64,000 nucleotides of DNA, from the NCBI RefSeq assembly GCF_000522985.1, contig NZ_CP007128.1, positions 2,588,220-2,652,219 on the forward strand, given 5' to 3'. This stretch comes from Gemmatirosa kalamazoonensis. Its GTDB lineage: Bacteria > Gemmatimonadota > Gemmatimonadetes > Gemmatimonadales > Gemmatimonadaceae. How positions within the stretch are numbered: position 1 is the stretch's first letter; each line of letters opens with the position of its first letter. Below, piece by piece: positions 27,474 through 36,081 of this stretch. The translations under genes and the position numbers were made by a program. The notes below the pieces were generated by a model. That model was not told where the DNA came from. It worked only from the letters and a program-made list of their open reading frames with translations, and made no database searches.

Positions 27474-27964
27474 CCAACGCGCCGCCGCCGTTCCGCGTGC
27501 TGGTGCTGTGCACCGGCAACTCCGCGCGAAGCCAGATCGCCGAGGCGCTGCTCGCCGTGCGCGGCGCCGGGCGCGTCGCGGCGGCGAGCGCGGGATCGCG
27601 CCCGGCCGCGCGCGTGAACCCGTACGCCGTCGAGGTGCTGCGCGACCACGGGATCGCGTGGGAGGGCCGCACGCCGAAGAGCATCGACGACGTTGCGGAG
27701 GAGCGCTTCGATCTCGTGATCACGGTGTGCGACAACGCGCGCGACGCGTGCCCTCACTTCCCCGGGGCGACGGCGCAGGTGCACTGGGGGCTCCCCGATC
27801 CGGCGGAGGCGGTGGGCGCGCTCGCGGCGCGACGCGCGTTCCGGGAGACGTACGACGCGCTCGCCGCGCGCGTCGACGCGCTGCTCGCGCTGCCGCTCGA
27901 GCATCTGGAGCCCGCCGCGCTCCGCGAGCGCGCGCAGGCCGTGCACTCGGCGCCGGGTGCCTAA
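27470..27964 (+). CDS. arsC: Arsenate reductase, thioredoxin-coupled LMW-phosphatase type
   Basis: It reduces As(V) to As(III), the substrate of ArsM. It has 164 residues with the phosphatase-like P-loop CTGNSARSQ (nucleophile Cys14) and the redox pair Cys87 and Cys94 in VCDNARDACP. The spacing is the same as in the Staphylococcus-type enzyme that uses thioredoxin. The Asp of LPDP follows the HWGLPDPAEA signature. It starts with GTG inside the arsN2 stop codon. The end is unusual: its TAA (27962-27964) and the TAG of the convergent amidase gene (27961-27963 on the other strand) are both formed by one GCCTAAC motif, a 4-bp overlap. Confidence 0.94.
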   Translation: MTNAPPPFRVLVLCTGNSARSQIAEALLAVRGAGRVAAASAGSRPAARVNPYAVEVLRDHGIAWEGRTPKSIDDVAEERFDLVITVCDNARDACPHFPGATAQVHWGLPDPAEAVGALAARRAFRETYDALAARVDALLALPLEHLEPAALRERAQAVHSAPGA

Positions 27965-29541
27965 CGGCGCGGCGGCGCCGCGAACCGGCGCGACTGGCGC
28001 TCGTAGGCGTGCGCGAATGCGAGCACGCGCGCGTCGTCGCCGGGCAGCCCGACCACCGACAGGTTGAGCGCCGGCATCCCGTCGGCACCGAGCCCCGCGG
28101 GCACCGAGACCTCGGGCAGCCCGAGCCAGTTGCCGTAGCCGAGCGCGGTGCGCACGTCGGGCCACGGGTCGACCGCGCGCGGCGCGTTGAACGGCATCGT
28201 CGGGTACACCATCGCCGCGACGCCGGCGGCACGCATCGACGCCGCGAGCGACGCGACGACCGCCGCGCGCGACCGCGCGAACGAGACACCCGCCGGATCC
28301 TCGGCGATCGGGCGGTCGAGCAGCGGCTCGCACGCCTCGAACGTCGCCGGCAGCACGTCGTAGAACGCGCGATACGCCGCGTAGCCGCGCCGCACCGCCG
28401 CCCGTGCGTCGTCGGTCCTGCCGGCGAAGTAGCGGAGCAGCGCGTTCGCCGTGGGAGCCGGGGACCGCGAGTCGGGCGCGACGTCGCCGCGCCTACGTGC
28501 CGACTCCGCGAACGCATCGCGATAGTCGATGCGCGTCACGGCCGGCTCGAACGAGTCGACGACGGCGCCCGCCGCGCGCAGGTCGGCCAGCGCGCGGTCC
28601 CACATCGCGACCGCCTCGGCGGTCATCTGCGCGCGCGGAACGTGCGCGTCCACGATGCCGAGCCGCGCGCCGGCGAGCGCGTCGTCGCGCAGGTGGGCGA
28701 GAGGCGCGGGATTCCACGCCTCGGCGCGCGCGAGTGGATCCGACGGATCCGCACCGGCGATCGCGGCGAGCAGCAGCGCGGCGTCGGCCACGCTGCGCGC
28801 GAGCGGTCCGTGCGTGTCGAGGTACGGCCACGTCGGGATCACGCCCGTGCGCGGCACGAGCCCGAACGTCGGCTTCATCCCCACCACGCCGGTGAACTGC
28901 GCGGGGATGCGGTTCGAGCCGCCGTCGTCGGTGCCTAACGCGGCGAACGCCATCCCCGTCGCCACCGCGACCGCGGAGCCGGCGCTCGAGCCGCCGGGCG
29001 TGCGCGTGCCCGTCGCGTCGTGCGGGTTCAGCACCTGGCCGGTGTGGCTGCTCGTGCCGTTGCCGTGGTACGCGAAGTCGTCGGCCGCGGTCTTGCCGAG
29101 CACCACCGCGCCCGCCGCGCGGAGCCGCGCCACCTCGAGCGCGTCGCGCGTGACGATCTCCGGGAACAGCCGCGCCCACTCGGCGCTCGATCCCGTCGTC
29201 GGCATGCCGGCGACGTCGTAGATCGCCTTCGCGAACACGGGGACGCCGTCGAGCGGGCCACGCGTGCGTCCGCCGCGGCGCCGCGCGTCGGCGGCGCGCG
29301 CCTCGTCGAGCGCCGTGTCGGCGAGCGCGTCGATCGCGCGAAAGGTCGCGCCGTCGCGTCGGCACCGCTCCAGCGCGCGCGCGGTGACCTCGGCCGCGGT
29401 CCACGCGCCGCGGCGACGGCCCGCGTGGTAGTCGGCGACGGTGCCGTCGAGCGGGTCGCTCGCCATCGCCGCCAAGCGCGTCGCGGGGAGCGCGACGAGC
29501 GCGGCGAGCTGCGCGAGGGCTTCGCGTCGGGTGGGGGACAT
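27961..29541 (-). CDS. Exported amidase-signature enzyme
   Basis: Amidase-signature family hydrolase of 526 residues with the Ser-cisSer-Lys triad visible: Lys105 in VPVFAKAIYDVAG, cis-Ser185 in TRTPGGSSAGSA and nucleophile Ser209 in DDGGSNRIPA. The N-terminus TRREALAQLAALVALPA has an Arg pair and a hydrophobic stretch, probably a Tat signal, so it acts outside the cytoplasm. The substrate is unknown; no gatB or gatC is near. The start is the ATG at 29541. The frame runs open far upstream through the next gene, but that region is unlike any amidase. A GCCTAAC motif lies at 29566-29572, just upstream of the start. Confidence 0.9.
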   Translation of the reverse strand: MSPTRREALAQLAALVALPATRLAAMASDPLDGTVADYHAGRRRGAWTAAEVTARALERCRRDGATFRAIDALADTALDEARAADARRRGGRTRGPLDGVPVFAKAIYDVAGMPTTGSSAEWARLFPEIVTRDALEVARLRAAGAVVLGKTAADDFAYHGNGTSSHTGQVLNPHDATGTRTPGGSSAGSAVAVATGMAFAALGTDDGGSNRIPAQFTGVVGMKPTFGLVPRTGVIPTWPYLDTHGPLARSVADAALLLAAIAGADPSDPLARAEAWNPAPLAHLRDDALAGARLGIVDAHVPRAQMTAEAVAMWDRALADLRAAGAVVDSFEPAVTRIDYRDAFAESARRRGDVAPDSRSPAPTANALLRYFAGRTDDARAAVRRGYAAYRAFYDVLPATFEACEPLLDRPIAEDPAGVSFARSRAAVVASLAASMRAAGVAAMVYPTMPFNAPRAVDPWPDVRTALGYGNWLGLPEVSVPAGLGADGMPALNLSVVGLPGDDARVLAFAHAYERQSRRFAAPPRR

Positions 29542-29612
29542 CGCGGCGTGAGCGTGTGGGGTGGCGCCTAACAATACCGCGCCGCACCGCGCCGCACACG
29601 CCACGATCGCCG

Positions 29613-30533
29613 TCAGGCGCCGTTCACCGCGACCGTCAGCGCCGCCTTGAGGCCGTTCGTCACGTCGCCGGTCACCGTCGCGATCTGCAGCTGCGCGCCG
29701 TCGCTGAAGACGTTGTCGCTCGCGAGCGAGATCCCGGCGAGGTTGCGCACGCTCGACTCGTAGCCGCTCGTCGCGTACGCCAGGTCGCAGGCCGCCTTCG
29801 GCAGCGCGAGCTGCGACGTCGCCACCTTGTTGCGCACGCTCGTCGCCGCGGTGAGGCTCGGGTAGATCTCGAAGTGGACGTGCGGCCAGCGTCCGGCGTA
29901 GCAGCCCGGGAAGATCGACTGGAACGTGAGCTTGCCGCTCGCGTCGGCCGCCTGCACGCCGCGCAGGTAGTTCTGGTTCGTCGCGCCGGCCGAGTAGAGC
30001 GAGTACAGCCCCGCGCGGTCGCAGTGCCACAGGTACACCGCGCGGTTCGCGAGCACCTCGCACGTGCTGGCCGAGACGAGCGTGAGCTCGATCGTGAGCG
30101 GGATGCCGGCCGCGGTGCCCGAGAGCCCGGCGAAGCTCGAGCGGATGTCCTGCCGCACGACGCCGGTGAGGTTCAGGACGTTCGGCCCGTTCGAGCTGTC
30201 GCCCGGGTACGGCCCCGCGGTCTCCTCCGGGATCTTCGTCGGGCACGCCGCGCTCGTGCTGGTGCTCCCGGCGCTCGTGCCCGTGCTCGCGCCGGTCCCG
30301 GTCGACGATCCGGCGTCGGTGCCGGTGAGGTCGGACGTGGCGCAGCCGAGCAGGCTCAAGGCGCCGAGGCTGGCCCCGAGGCCGGCGCTCCACTTGGCCG
30401 CCATGCGCAGGGCGCGGCGACGGCCCATCGTGCCGCCGGTCGCCAGCAGGTCGCGATGCAGGCCGCCGTGGTCGTCGTGGTCGTCGTCGTGGTGGTGCGC
30501 GGGGACGACCAGGGAGATGGGGCGCTGGCTCAT
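29613..30533 (-). CDS. Tat-exported intradiol ring-cleavage dioxygenase-like lipoprotein
   Basis: A 306-residue member of the intradiol dioxygenase superfamily, whose non-haem Fe(III) enzymes open catechol-type rings. Family features are EETAGPYPGD, VYLWHCDRAGLYSLYS, GCYAGRWPHVHFEIY (Tyr and the HxH iron ligands) and DNVFSDG. The N-terminus has a His/Asp-rich stretch (HHHDDDHDDH), then GRRRALRMAAKW and a hydrophobic segment ending in LLGC, that is a Tat-type lipoprotein signal. A Gly/Ser/Thr-rich linker follows. Exported family members are common in soil bacteria and their substrates are mostly unknown. ATG 30533 is chosen; upstream in-frame sequence does not resemble protein. Confidence 0.85.
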   Translation of the reverse strand: MSQRPISLVVPAHHHDDDHDDHGGLHRDLLATGGTMGRRRALRMAAKWSAGLGASLGALSLLGCATSDLTGTDAGSSTGTGASTGTSAGSTSTSAACPTKIPEETAGPYPGDSSNGPNVLNLTGVVRQDIRSSFAGLSGTAAGIPLTIELTLVSASTCEVLANRAVYLWHCDRAGLYSLYSAGATNQNYLRGVQAADASGKLTFQSIFPGCYAGRWPHVHFEIYPSLTAATSVRNKVATSQLALPKAACDLAYATSGYESSVRNLAGISLASDNVFSDGAQLQIATVTGDVTNGLKAALTVAVNGA

Positions 30534-30749
30534 GGCGGTGATTCCTCGGGTGGGGCGCGACGCGGGGTCGCGGCTCGTCGCGTCGTACGGGAAAGAGACA
30601 CGCTCCCGGTCCGCGCTCCCCGACGCCGCGGCGCGAACGGCACGTGGGCGTTCCGAATGGCACGTAGGGCCGGAGTTGCGGCCGGTCCCCGCGACCTTCA
30701 CCGTTCCAATGGGGTAGCAACCGCGTCCCGACCCGATGCCCGTGCTCCC

Positions 30750-31301
30750 GTGAACCGACGCGTCCTGCAGGTACTGCCCGTCGGCGCCGTGCTTCTCGTG
30801 ACAGCGGCGGCGCCGTCGCGCGCGACGGGCCCGCTGCACGGCAGTGGGTGCGCGCCGTCGGCGTGCGAGCTGGAGCCCCCGACGCCCGAGGAGGTCCACG
30901 CGATCGTCGCCGAAGCCGACCGCCTCGTCGCGCGCTACGCCATGGACACGACGTCCATCGGCCGGCAGTGCCTCGCGCTCGGCACGACCATGCGCGCCCG
31001 CATCGACGAGGTGCGCATGCTGCCGGTGATGTGGCGCGCGCCCGACACCGAGGGGTCCCTCGCCGCCGTCACCGGCGATGCGCACCGCGTGGAGCCCGTG
31101 CCGGGCGCCGGGCGGGTGCACATCGCGCGCGGCTTCGACTCGCTGAACCCCGAGCGTGGGATTCCCGCCATCGTGGAGACCGCCCGCCACGAGTTCGCGC
31201 ACCTGAACGGCATGGGTCGGCGCGAGATGTGGGGGCTCGACGACGGCGCGCGGCTCGCCGCCGCGTGCGCGCCCCCTGAGGAGCGCGAGGCCGGACGCTA
31301 A
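30750..31301 (+). CDS. Small exported protein with an HExxH zinc motif
   Basis: 183 residues from a GTG start. It has a signal peptide (LPVGAVLLVTAAAPSRA), a Cys-containing mature N-terminus (SGCAPSACELEPP) and, near the end, ETARHEFAHLNGM with HEFAH, the zinc-binding motif of gluzincin-type metallopeptidases. A Glu/Asp-rich stretch after it (GRREMWGLDDGARLAAAC) could give the third ligand. I do not recognise a family. The upstream neighbour is divergent. Spacing of 39 bp to the next gene leaves little room for a terminator. Confidence 0.6.
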   Translation: MNRRVLQVLPVGAVLLVTAAAPSRATGPLHGSGCAPSACELEPPTPEEVHAIVAEADRLVARYAMDTTSIGRQCLALGTTMRARIDEVRMLPVMWRAPDTEGSLAAVTGDAHRVEPVPGAGRVHIARGFDSLNPERGIPAIVETARHEFAHLNGMGRREMWGLDDGARLAAACAPPEEREAGR

Positions 31302-31373
31302 ACGCACGCTGTACGTAAACGCGCGACGGCGCCATGTTGCGTGGCCCACTCGCCGCACCCGCCGCCCCGCCTC

Positions 31374-33776
31374 ATGGCCTCGCTCGCCCGCACCGAACCC
31401 GTCGTCCCCGGCCTCTCCCGGGAGCCCGCCGCGCACGACGAGATCTACCGCGCCATCTTCGACGCGTCGAACGACGCGATCTTCGTCCACGACATCGAGA
31501 CCGGCGCGGTGCTCGACGCGAACCGCCGCGCGAGCGCGTTCACCGGCGCCACGCTCGACGCGCTGCGCGCGAACGGGCTCGCGTACATCGCCGCCGTGGA
31601 GCCGTTCACGCTGGAGCGTGCGCGCGAGCACCTGCAGCGCGCCGCGGCGGGGGAGCCGCAGCGGTTCGAGTGGCGCATGCGCGCCGCCGGCACCGACCGG
31701 CTCCGCTGGGTGGAGGTGACGCTGCAGCGCATCACCATTCGCGGCGTCGACCGGCTGCTCGCGCTCGTGCGCGACATCGAGGAGCGCAAGGCGGCCGAAG
31801 AGGCGCTGCAGGCGAGCGAGGAGAGCTACCGCACGATCTTCCAGGGCGCCGCCGACGGGATGTACCTGCACGACCCCGAGACCGGCGCGCTGCTCGACGC
31901 GAACGACGCCGCCATCGCGCAGCTCGGCCGCTCGGTGGAGGAGCTGAAGGAGCTCGGGTGCATGTTCGCGCAGGACGTCGGCTACACGCCGGAGCGCGCG
32001 CTGCCGTACTTCCAGCGCGCGCTCGCCGGCGAGTCGCCGCGGTTCGAGTGGGGGAACCGGCACAAGGACGGGCGGTTCTTCTGGATGGAGACGACGCTCC
32101 GCCGCGTCACCATCCGCGGGCGCGACCGCCTGCTCGCGACGGCGCGCAACATCGACGACCACAAGGCGGCCGAGGAGGCGCTGCGCCGCGCGTACGAGGA
32201 GATGGAGCGGCGCGTGGCCGAGCGCACCGCGGAGCTGGCGGAGCGCGAGGCGTACTACCGGAGCCTGATCGAGAACACGTCGGACCTCGTCACGTTCGCC
32301 GACGCGGCGGGCACGGTGCGCTACCACAGCCCGTCGCTGCAGCGGATGCTCGGCTACCCGTCCGACTCGCACGTCGGCCGCAACGCGTTCGAGATCATCC
32401 ACCGCGACGACGTCGAGGCGACGCGCGCCGGGTTCGCGGATCTCGTCGCGCATCCCGGCACGACGGGGGTGCTGATCTACCGGCTGCGCCACGCCGACGG
32501 CACGTGGCGCACCGTGGAGAGCATCGCGCGCACGGTGGATCCGGCGTCGGCCGAGTCCGGGCTCGTGATCAACACGCGCGACGTCACCGAGCGTCGGCTC
32601 GCCGAGGCCGCGCTCGCGCGCGCGAAGGAGGAGGCGGAGCGCGCGAACGCGGCGAAGAGCGAGTTCCTGTCGCGCATGAGCCACGAGCTGCGCACGCCGA
32701 TGAACTCCATCCTCGGCTTCGGCCAGCTGCTCGCGCGCGCCGAGCTGCCGCCGCAGCACGCGAAGGGCGTCGGCCACATCGTGAAGGCGGGGCGGCATCT
32801 CCTGCATCTCATCAACGAGGTGCTCGAGATCTCCCGCATCGAGGCCGGGCGCGAGAGCTTCTCGCTGGAGCCGGTGGCGCTCGGCGCGGTGGTGCATGAG
32901 GCGCTGGGGCTCGTGCGGCCGCTCGCCCAGCAGCACGGCGTCGCGCTGCTCGACGCGGGCGTGCCTAACGAGACGTCGGCGGGCGAGGTATGCGTGGTCG
33001 CCGACCGGCGGCGGCTCGTGCAGGTGCTGCTCAACCTCCTGAGCAACGCGATCAAGTACAACCGACCCGGCGGCTCGGTGCGGCTCGCGTGCGCGCCGAA
33101 CGCCGCGGGCGGGTGGAGCGTGCGCGTGCAGGACAGCGGGCGCGGCATCCCGGCCGACCGCGTCGACCAGCTCTTCACGCCGTTCGCGCGGCTCGGCGCG
33201 GAGCAGACCGACGTGGAAGGGACGGGGCTCGGGCTCGCGCTGTCGAAGCGGCTGTGCGAGGCGATGGGCGGCGCGCTCGCGCTCGAGGCGAGCGGCGCGT
33301 TCGGCAGCGTGTTCCGCATCGACCTGTGCGCGGCGCCGCATCCGCTCGAGCGCCTCGAGGACACCGGCACGTGGGCGGCGATGTCCGCCGAGGGGGGCGA
33401 GGCGACGCTGCTGTACGTCGAGGACAACCTCGCGAACCTCAGCCTCGTCGAAGCGATCCTGCTGTCGCGCCCCGGGTGGCGCATCATTCCCGCGCTGCAG
33501 GGTCAGCTCGGCGTGGAGCTCGCGCGCGAGCACATGCCCGACGTCATCCTGCTCGACCTGCATCTCCCCGACATCCCGGGCGCCGAGGTGCTGCGTCGAC
33601 TGCGCGCCGACGCGCGCACGGCGACGATCCCCGTCGTCGTGGTGAGCGCGGACGCGACGGCGAGCTCGCTCGAGCGGCTGCGCCAGGCGGGCGCCGACGC
33701 GTATCTCACGAAGCCGCTCGACGTCGACGAGTTCCTGACGGTGGTGCAGCGGCATCTGCCGAGCGCCGCGCGCTGA
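31374..33776 (+). CDS. Hybrid histidine kinase: three PAS, HisKA, HATPase, receiver
   Basis: A soluble sensor kinase of about 800 residues. It has three PAS domains in a row (YRAIFDASNDAIFVHD, YRTIFQGAADGMYLHD, YRSLIENTSDLVTFAD), with a helical linker before the third. The H-box is MSHELRTPMNSILGF with the phospho-accepting His. ATP-binding boxes are LLSNAIKYN, DSGRGIP and GTGLGLALSK. A C-terminal receiver has LLYVEDN, the phospho-acceptor in LLDLHLPD and the Lys in TKPLD. No transmembrane helix or HPt domain is seen and no response regulator is adjacent, so its output is unknown. An in-frame GTG 33 bases upstream is an alternative start. Confidence 0.92.
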   Translation: MASLARTEPVVPGLSREPAAHDEIYRAIFDASNDAIFVHDIETGAVLDANRRASAFTGATLDALRANGLAYIAAVEPFTLERAREHLQRAAAGEPQRFEWRMRAAGTDRLRWVEVTLQRITIRGVDRLLALVRDIEERKAAEEALQASEESYRTIFQGAADGMYLHDPETGALLDANDAAIAQLGRSVEELKELGCMFAQDVGYTPERALPYFQRALAGESPRFEWGNRHKDGRFFWMETTLRRVTIRGRDRLLATARNIDDHKAAEEALRRAYEEMERRVAERTAELAEREAYYRSLIENTSDLVTFADAAGTVRYHSPSLQRMLGYPSDSHVGRNAFEIIHRDDVEATRAGFADLVAHPGTTGVLIYRLRHADGTWRTVESIARTVDPASAESGLVINTRDVTERRLAEAALARAKEEAERANAAKSEFLSRMSHELRTPMNSILGFGQLLARAELPPQHAKGVGHIVKAGRHLLHLINEVLEISRIEAGRESFSLEPVALGAVVHEALGLVRPLAQQHGVALLDAGVPNETSAGEVCVVADRRRLVQVLLNLLSNAIKYNRPGGSVRLACAPNAAGGWSVRVQDSGRGIPADRVDQLFTPFARLGAEQTDVEGTGLGLALSKRLCEAMGGALALEASGAFGSVFRIDLCAAPHPLERLEDTGTWAAMSAEGGEATLLYVEDNLANLSLVEAILLSRPGWRIIPALQGQLGVELAREHMPDVILLDLHLPDIPGAEVLRRLRADARTATIPVVVVSADATASSLERLRQAGADAYLTKPLDVDEFLTVVQRHLPSAAR

Positions 33777-33794
33777 CGGCGCGCTGTATCGGAT

Positions 33795-33822
33795 CGTTAC
33801 AGGCATCGTAACGCTCCGTTAC
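33795..33822. promoter_or_regulatory. CGTTAC inverted and direct repeats
   Basis: CGTTAC (33795-33800), 7 bases, then GTAACG (33808-33813), then a third CGTTAC (33817-33822). It lies between the kinase stop and the next gene and looks like a protein-binding site or a short stem. Nothing further can be assigned. Confidence 0.35.
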
Positions 33823-33970
33823 GGGGCGGCGGTGCGGCGCGACGGCGTCGCGCCGGCGTAAGCGGCGCCTGGGCAAAGCGTTAGGCGCGGGAGCGGGGGC
33901 GGGGGGCACGTGGGCTGCCTTGCGAGGGCACGTCGACGTCCGCCCCGTGCCTCTCCCACGAGACCCCGCC

Positions 33971-34881
33971 ATGCCCCGACACCTGCTGTCACTCGCGCTG
34001 CTCGCCGGCGTGCTCGCCGCGTGCAGCGATGCCACCGCTCCGTCGTCCACGCTCGCTCCGGGCGGCATCTCGCGCTCCGGTGGCTCCGGCGGCGGTGGAG
34101 GCACGAGCGGCGGTGGCGGCGGTGGCGGCAGCAGCGTCAGCGGCATCGGGATCCTGCCGACGACCGCGCCCGCGCCGGACGTGCTGCTCCGCGAGTCGTT
34201 CGGCCCGGCCCCGACCTGCTGCGACCCGCCGGCGGGAAGGGCACGGCGAAGGCGACCTCGCTGCACACGACGATCAACGGCTTCTGGGTCGAGTATCCGG
34301 GCAGCGGCAACGCGTCGTGGATCGCCCCCGAGACGGGGCAGACCTGGAAGTTCTGTGGCGGGAGCGACGACCCGTACGAGCTCACCTCGCCGCTCCAGAC
34401 GCAGTACAACGGCTGCGTGGCGTCCGAGTGGTTCGACCCGCCGACGTCGTACCCGACCGCGCTCATGCCGATCACGTTCACGCTGCCGAGTGCCGGCTAC
34501 GAGCTGAGCATGGAGGGGTATCCGGCGCCGATCGCCGGCGCGTACGTCGCCATCGGCTTCACGAGCTCCGGCGCGGTGACGAGCAACCTCACGACGTCCG
34601 GCGCGCTGTGGCTCCGCGTCACCGACCCGACGCGGTTCGGCTTCCCGCTGCACTACGAGCTGCGCGCGGGCAGCCTCGCCAGCGGGCGCGTCATCGCCTC
34701 GGGCGACGCCGGGGCATCGGGGTGGAACCGGATGGCGATCCGCTACGCGCCGGCCGCCGGCACCGTCACGCTCACGAACGACGGCGTGGTGATCGGCACG
34801 TACGCGTTCACCATGCCGACGCCGAAGTACCTCGCGTTCGAGGGGGTCGGCATCCTCGACGACCTGGTGCTGCGGCAGTAG
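33971..34881 (+). pseudogene. Lipoprotein gene interrupted by a one-base frameshift
   Basis: The first part, from ATG 33971, encodes a lipoprotein signal (LLSLALLAGVLAAC), a Gly/Ser-rich linker and then LLRESFGPAPTCCDPPAG. The frame then becomes implausible Arg-rich sequence. In the frame one base earlier, good protein sequence runs from PAGGKGTAKATSLHTTING to LAFEGVGILDDLVLRQ and stops at 34881. The switch lies between about 34213 and 34245 in a G/C-rich stretch. The combined product would be about 303 residues, a secreted beta-rich protein of a type I do not recognise (LamG-like fold possible). It is either a real mutation or a base error. Confidence 0.7.
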
Positions 34882-34955
34882 CACGTGCCCTCGGGTGGCG
34901 GGCGATTACGATTCGGCATCGTCGAACCGCGAACGCACCACCGGAGGGAGCGCAG

Positions 34956-35996
34956 ATGAGACGGGTCACGTTCCTCGCCAGCTCGGCCGCCCTCGTCATT
35001 GGCGCCGCGGCCGGCGCCTCGATCGCGCAGCAGGTGCAGCAGCCGCAGCCCTACGTCGTCGGCAACCCCGTCGGGCTCCCGGTCACGCCGGGGCCCGGCG
35101 GCGCGTTCGAGGCGGTGTCGCCGAACGTGAAGATGTACGGCGCGATCTACTCCGCCGAGAGCTGCTCGTACGATGCGACCCGCGGCGTCATCGTGGTGCC
35201 GAACCGCGGCGTGCCTCAGAACGTGCAGACGAACAACGCGTGGGTGTCGTTCATCAACCACGACGGCTCGGTGCACACCGCGCGGTGGATCGGCGTCCAG
35301 AACCCCGGCGATCGCGCGAGCCTCGCGCCGCCGCTCGTGCTGAACGAGCCGTACGGCAGCGACATCGCGAACGGCATGCTGTACGTCGCCGACCGTGACG
35401 GGGGCACGACGCCGAACGAGCCGAGCGTCGCCGTGATCCGGCGGTTCGACATGCGCACCGGCGCGCCGGCCGGCGAGATTCGCGTCGAGCGCGCGGCGTG
35501 GCTGAACGACATCGCCGTCGGCACCGACGGGACGATCTACGCCACGGTGACCGGCGCCGGCGGCACGAACCCCGATCCGACGACGTGGCAGGTGCTGCGC
35601 GTCGCGCCCGACGGCGCGGTGTCGGTGTTCGTGCAGGGCGCGCCGCTGCGGCAGCCGAACGGCATCGCGTTCGACCCGCAGGGCAACGTCGTCGTCGTCA
35701 ACATCGGCACCGCGGACGTGCTCACGTTCTCGCGCGCCGGCCAGCTGCTGAAGACCGAGACCGCGGCGCAGTCGGGCAACGACGGCCTCGTGATCATGCC
35801 CGACGGCACGAAGTACGTCAGCAGCGTCGTGAACGGCGGCGTGTCGCGCATCCGCGCCGGCCGCGCCGCGGAGCTCATCGCGCGCAACATCCCGAGCGCG
35901 GCGTCGATGTGCTACGATGCGGGCGCGAACCAGCTCGTGATCCCGATGAACCCGAACAACGGCCTCGCGTTCGTGCGGCTGGAGCCGGGCCGTTAG
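34956..35996 (+). CDS. Exported SMP-30/NHL-like beta-propeller protein
   Basis: 346 residues with a signal peptide ending in ASIAQQ. Repeated strand patterns such as AWLNDIAVGTDGTIYATV, QPNGIAFDPQGNVVVVN and NDGLVIMPDGTKYVSS are typical of SMP-30/gluconolactonase-type propellers, in which Glu, Asn and Asp bind a divalent metal. LNDIAV and PNGIAF match the metal-site blades. Possible activities are lactonase or pure binding; the substrate is unknown. GGAGGGAG precedes the ATG. The stop codon TAG is formed by a GTTAGGC motif (35992-35998). Confidence 0.75.
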   Translation: MRRVTFLASSAALVIGAAAGASIAQQVQQPQPYVVGNPVGLPVTPGPGGAFEAVSPNVKMYGAIYSAESCSYDATRGVIVVPNRGVPQNVQTNNAWVSFINHDGSVHTARWIGVQNPGDRASLAPPLVLNEPYGSDIANGMLYVADRDGGTTPNEPSVAVIRRFDMRTGAPAGEIRVERAAWLNDIAVGTDGTIYATVTGAGGTNPDPTTWQVLRVAPDGAVSVFVQGAPLRQPNGIAFDPQGNVVVVNIGTADVLTFSRAGQLLKTETAAQSGNDGLVIMPDGTKYVSSVVNGGVSRIRAGRAAELIARNIPSAASMCYDAGANQLVIPMNPNNGLAFVRLEPGR

Positions 35997-36042
35997 GCCG
36001 GGGAAGTTGCGCCGCCGGCGCGGCGCGATTGACAGACGGAGC

Positions 36043-36067
36043 GTGTGTCACTTGCGTACGTACACAC
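36043..36067. promoter_or_regulatory. Candidate Rrf2 autoregulatory operator
   Basis: Perfect inverted repeat GTGTGT (36043-36048) and ACACAC (36062-36067) with a 13-base centre, directly upstream of the Rrf2 gene. TTGACA at 36029-36034 is a plausible -35 box; no good -10 was found. Autoregulation is common in this family; binding here is inferred. Confidence 0.45.
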
Positions 36068-36081
36068 TCCACGCCGCGCCC

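Noticed and set aside
29613-33806. N-terminal extension of the dioxygenase-like gene by more than 1000 codons
   Set aside because: The added sequence is antisense to the histidine kinase; the true start is the ATG before the Tat signal at 30533.
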